From contig MU646433.1 of assembly GCA_026770585.1 (NCBI GenBank), forward strand, positions 197,901 through 218,333: a stretch of DNA of 20,433 nt, given 5' to 3'. The stretch is from Baffinella frigidus (lineage: Eukaryota; Cryptophyceae; Cryptomonadales; Baffinellaceae). The position numbers and the translations under genes were made by a program. Below the pieces are notes generated by a model. It did not search any database. It was not told the DNA's origin and was given only the letters and a program-made list of their open reading frames with translations. Shown in pieces: positions 19,701 to 20,433 of the stretch (position 1 is its first letter; each line of letters opens with the position of its first letter).

Positions 19701-20089
19701 CCTCCTAAGCTTCCCACCTACCCTCCTACCCCCCTACCCCTCTTCCCCCGTATATCCCCTCCTCGCTGCCGCCACCCTCCCGGCCGTTGCAGCGCTCTCC
19801 CCGCGCGGGGCCCCAGCCCTGATGAGGCCAGGCACCTGAAGCTGGTGTCTGAAGGTGGTGTCTGACACGGGCTTTCGCGGGATGGCAGCGCCTAATGGAG
19901 ACGGAAGTCTTCCGACTAGTATCAAAACCGAAGCAGCAAACGAACCCGTTCGAGACGCCCACGAACCTGTTCCGGTTCCGGGAGGACGAGGACCAGGGAT
20001 CGGTGCTCAACACAAGACATGTCTGGAATCGCCGCGCGCGCCCGCCAGCCGTTGTCGCTGCCGACCTCCTCCACAAGGTCCCTTCCTGA
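10758..20089 (+). CDS. Kinesin-3-like motor protein with FHA, PDZ and DEP-like domains (19 exons)
   Basis: Exons: 10758-11579, 11778-11879, 12371-12425, 12724-12911, 13249-13347, 13788-13849, 14192-14361, 14608-14750, 15068-15226, 15464-15522, 15784-16399, 16719-16846, 17065-17173, 17439-17614, 17996-18192, 18599-18782, 19069-19243, 19603-19647, 19889-20089. Every junction is GT-AG and every phase agrees, giving about 1,229 aa. The motor (residues about 5-360) walks on microtubules using ATP: P-loop GQTGSGKS at 104-111, switch I NDVSSRAH at 217-224, switch II DLAGSE at 257-262, then [17 protein letters not shown] and the neck text [21 protein letters not shown] short coiled coil (about 375-440) follows. 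An FHA domain (about 450-575) shows the kinesin-3 hallmark [19 protein letters not shown] and [16 protein letters not shown] Ser/Gly/Pro linker leads to a PDZ domain (about 757-824: [31 protein letters not shown]). Acidic and His/Asn/Pro-rich linkers come next. A DEP-like domain closes the protein (about 1100-1205: [51 protein letters not shown]). ATG 10758 is the first in-frame ATG. Exon 18 and the end of exon 19 are the least certain parts. Confidence 0.92.
12075..12158. repeat. Duplicated CTAGG-G-run-TGAAAAAAAA block in kinesin intron 2
   Basis: CTAGGGGGGGGGGTGAAAAAAAA (about 12079-12102) recurs as CTAGGTGGATG, a run of nine G, then TTGAAAAAAAA (about 12125-12154). Each is preceded by a CCTCCT/CCTTCT pyrimidine string. 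It looks like a local duplication of about 45 bp. Confidence 0.6.
12248..12362. repeat. Telomere-like CCCTAAA/CCCGAAA tract in kinesin intron 2
   Basis: Sixteen or so units of CCCTAAA, CCCGAAA and CCCTAGA lie immediately upstream of the acceptor GGTTTTCCGCAG of exon 3. The CCCGAAA variant is enriched here compared with other tracts, suggesting local homogenisation. The repeat occupies the place of the usual polypyrimidine region. Confidence 0.9.
12630..12717. repeat. 25-bp tandem repeat ending at the exon 4 acceptor
   Basis: Copies of CCCATGTATGTCGCATTTCG followed by AGTGA occupy 12630-12654, 12655-12679 and 12680-12704, plus a partial copy at 12705-12717. The partial copy runs into GTCGCAG, the acceptor of kinesin exon 4. 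Copies 1 and 2 are identical; copy 3 has four differences. Confidence 0.9.
13359..13606. repeat. Telomere-like CCCTAAA tract in kinesin intron 5
   Basis: The best-preserved CCCTAAA run in the window starts about 12 bp after the donor of exon 5 and extends to about 13606, with a few CCCTGAA, CCTTAAA and CCTCAAA variants. Long stretches are perfect 7-mers, so this tract is younger or better homogenised than the one at 1-836. Confidence 0.95.
14046..14214. repeat. Exon-edge sequence duplicated within kinesin intron 6
   Basis: The start of exon 7 (GGGTCTCGGTGAGCGGCAAG at 14191-14210) has two near-copies upstream in the intron: GGGTTTCGGTGAGCGGCAGA from about 14047 and GGGTCGCAGTGAGCGGCAGA from about 14144. 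Both intron copies continue GGCTG. They are about 97 bp apart, and the second lies about 47 bp before the exon. The intron appears to have grown by duplication across its own 3' splice site. Confidence 0.7.
18850..18871. repeat. CG dinucleotide run
   Basis: An uninterrupted CGCGCG run of about 20 bp follows a CT-rich stretch in the intron before kinesin exon 17. Confidence 0.8.
19252..19278. repeat. CTAC microsatellite
   Basis: About six CTAC units directly follow the donor region of kinesin exon 17. A single telomere-like fragment, GGTTAGGGTTAAGGG, comes next at 19279-19293. Confidence 0.85.
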
Positions 20090-20327
20090 TTAATACCTCT
20101 GTAATCATCGTGTCCTGCACCGCCCACCGCCGCTAAATCTCCACCATGCCGCTCAATCTCCACCTTTGTGTGCACGTTCCCCTGTTCGTGCTTGCAAGTT
20201 GCCCGACGGGGCGTGTGCGCAGACGCATGCTGGCTCCTCCCCGCTGGTCGTCCGCCTGGGCGCAAACGCTTGTCTGCAGGATTCCTCAAGGGACGGAGGG
20301 GGGCGAGTAGTGACAGAGGGTGTCCTG

Positions 20328-20433
20328 GCAGGCCCCCCCCCCCCCCCCCCCCCCCCGGTTGCCAGACGAGGCCCCCCCCCCCCCCCCCCCCCCCCGCCAG
20401 GCATGCTGCGCCCCCCCCCCCCCCCCCCCCCCC
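20328..20433. repeat. Three long poly-C tracts at the window edge
   Basis: Runs of roughly 20 or more C (about 20333-20356, 20372-20395 and 20411-20433) are separated by short unique spacers, GGTTGCCAGACGAGG and GCCAGGCATGCTGCG. They begin about 240 bp past the kinesin stop. Between 20090 and 20327 I see no gene. Such runs may be a real C-rich minisatellite of about 39-bp period or a sequencing or assembly artefact at a contig end. Confidence 0.7.

Noticed and set aside
1-20433. CRISPR arrays, tRNA, rRNA, phage or bacterial operons
   Set aside because: No spaced palindromic repeat array, cloverleaf or rRNA block was recognised, and the genes are spliced eukaryotic ones.

Overview
The window reads as a GC-rich nuclear segment of a photosynthetic protist. 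Coding sequence is split by many GT-AG introns of about 80 to 950 bp. Two genes start with leaders resembling the bipartite (ER signal plus transit peptide) presequences of red-lineage complex plastids, one of them with a Phe just after a likely signal-peptide cleavage site. Degenerate plant/algal-type telomere repeats (CCCTAAA/TTTAGGG) occur throughout. A cryptophyte, haptophyte or related alga fits best, but the species cannot be fixed from sequence alone. Gene models below were built by hand from conserved protein motifs, splice consensus and reading-phase agreement.

Layout. (1) 1-836: degenerate C-rich telomere-type repeats. (2) 874-1823, plus: the last three exons of an unrecognised gene whose 5' end is missing or lost in the repeats, followed by AATAAA. 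(3) 1824-2690: no convincing gene; 20-bp and 15-bp tandem arrays. (4) 2852-5403, minus: a five-exon YbeY-type endoribonuclease gene with a plastid-type leader; two of its introns are largely telomere-like repeat, and its C-terminal exon is missing or degraded. (5) 5404-5595: a compact divergent promoter region with 31-bp repeats. (6) 5596-about 8788, plus: a NAA40/NatD-like GNAT acetyltransferase in at least six exons, with a plastid-type leader. (7) 8846-9094, minus: the terminal exon of an unrecognised membrane protein. (8) 9186-10200: telomere-like tracts flanking an AT-rich element with terminal inverted repeats and a 19-bp perfect hairpin. (9) 10758-20089, plus: a 19-exon kinesin-3-like gene encoding about 1,229 aa, with a motor, FHA, PDZ and DEP-like domain. 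(10) 20328-20433: long poly-C tracts at the window edge.

Functionally, YbeY and the acetyltransferase are divergent neighbours and both carry plastid-type leaders, so shared control and a shared compartment are plausible. The kinesin is a transport motor unrelated to them. The strongest unusual signals are telomere-type repeats inside introns of three different genes, the motor-FHA-PDZ-DEP architecture, and a plastid-type leader on a NatD-like enzyme.
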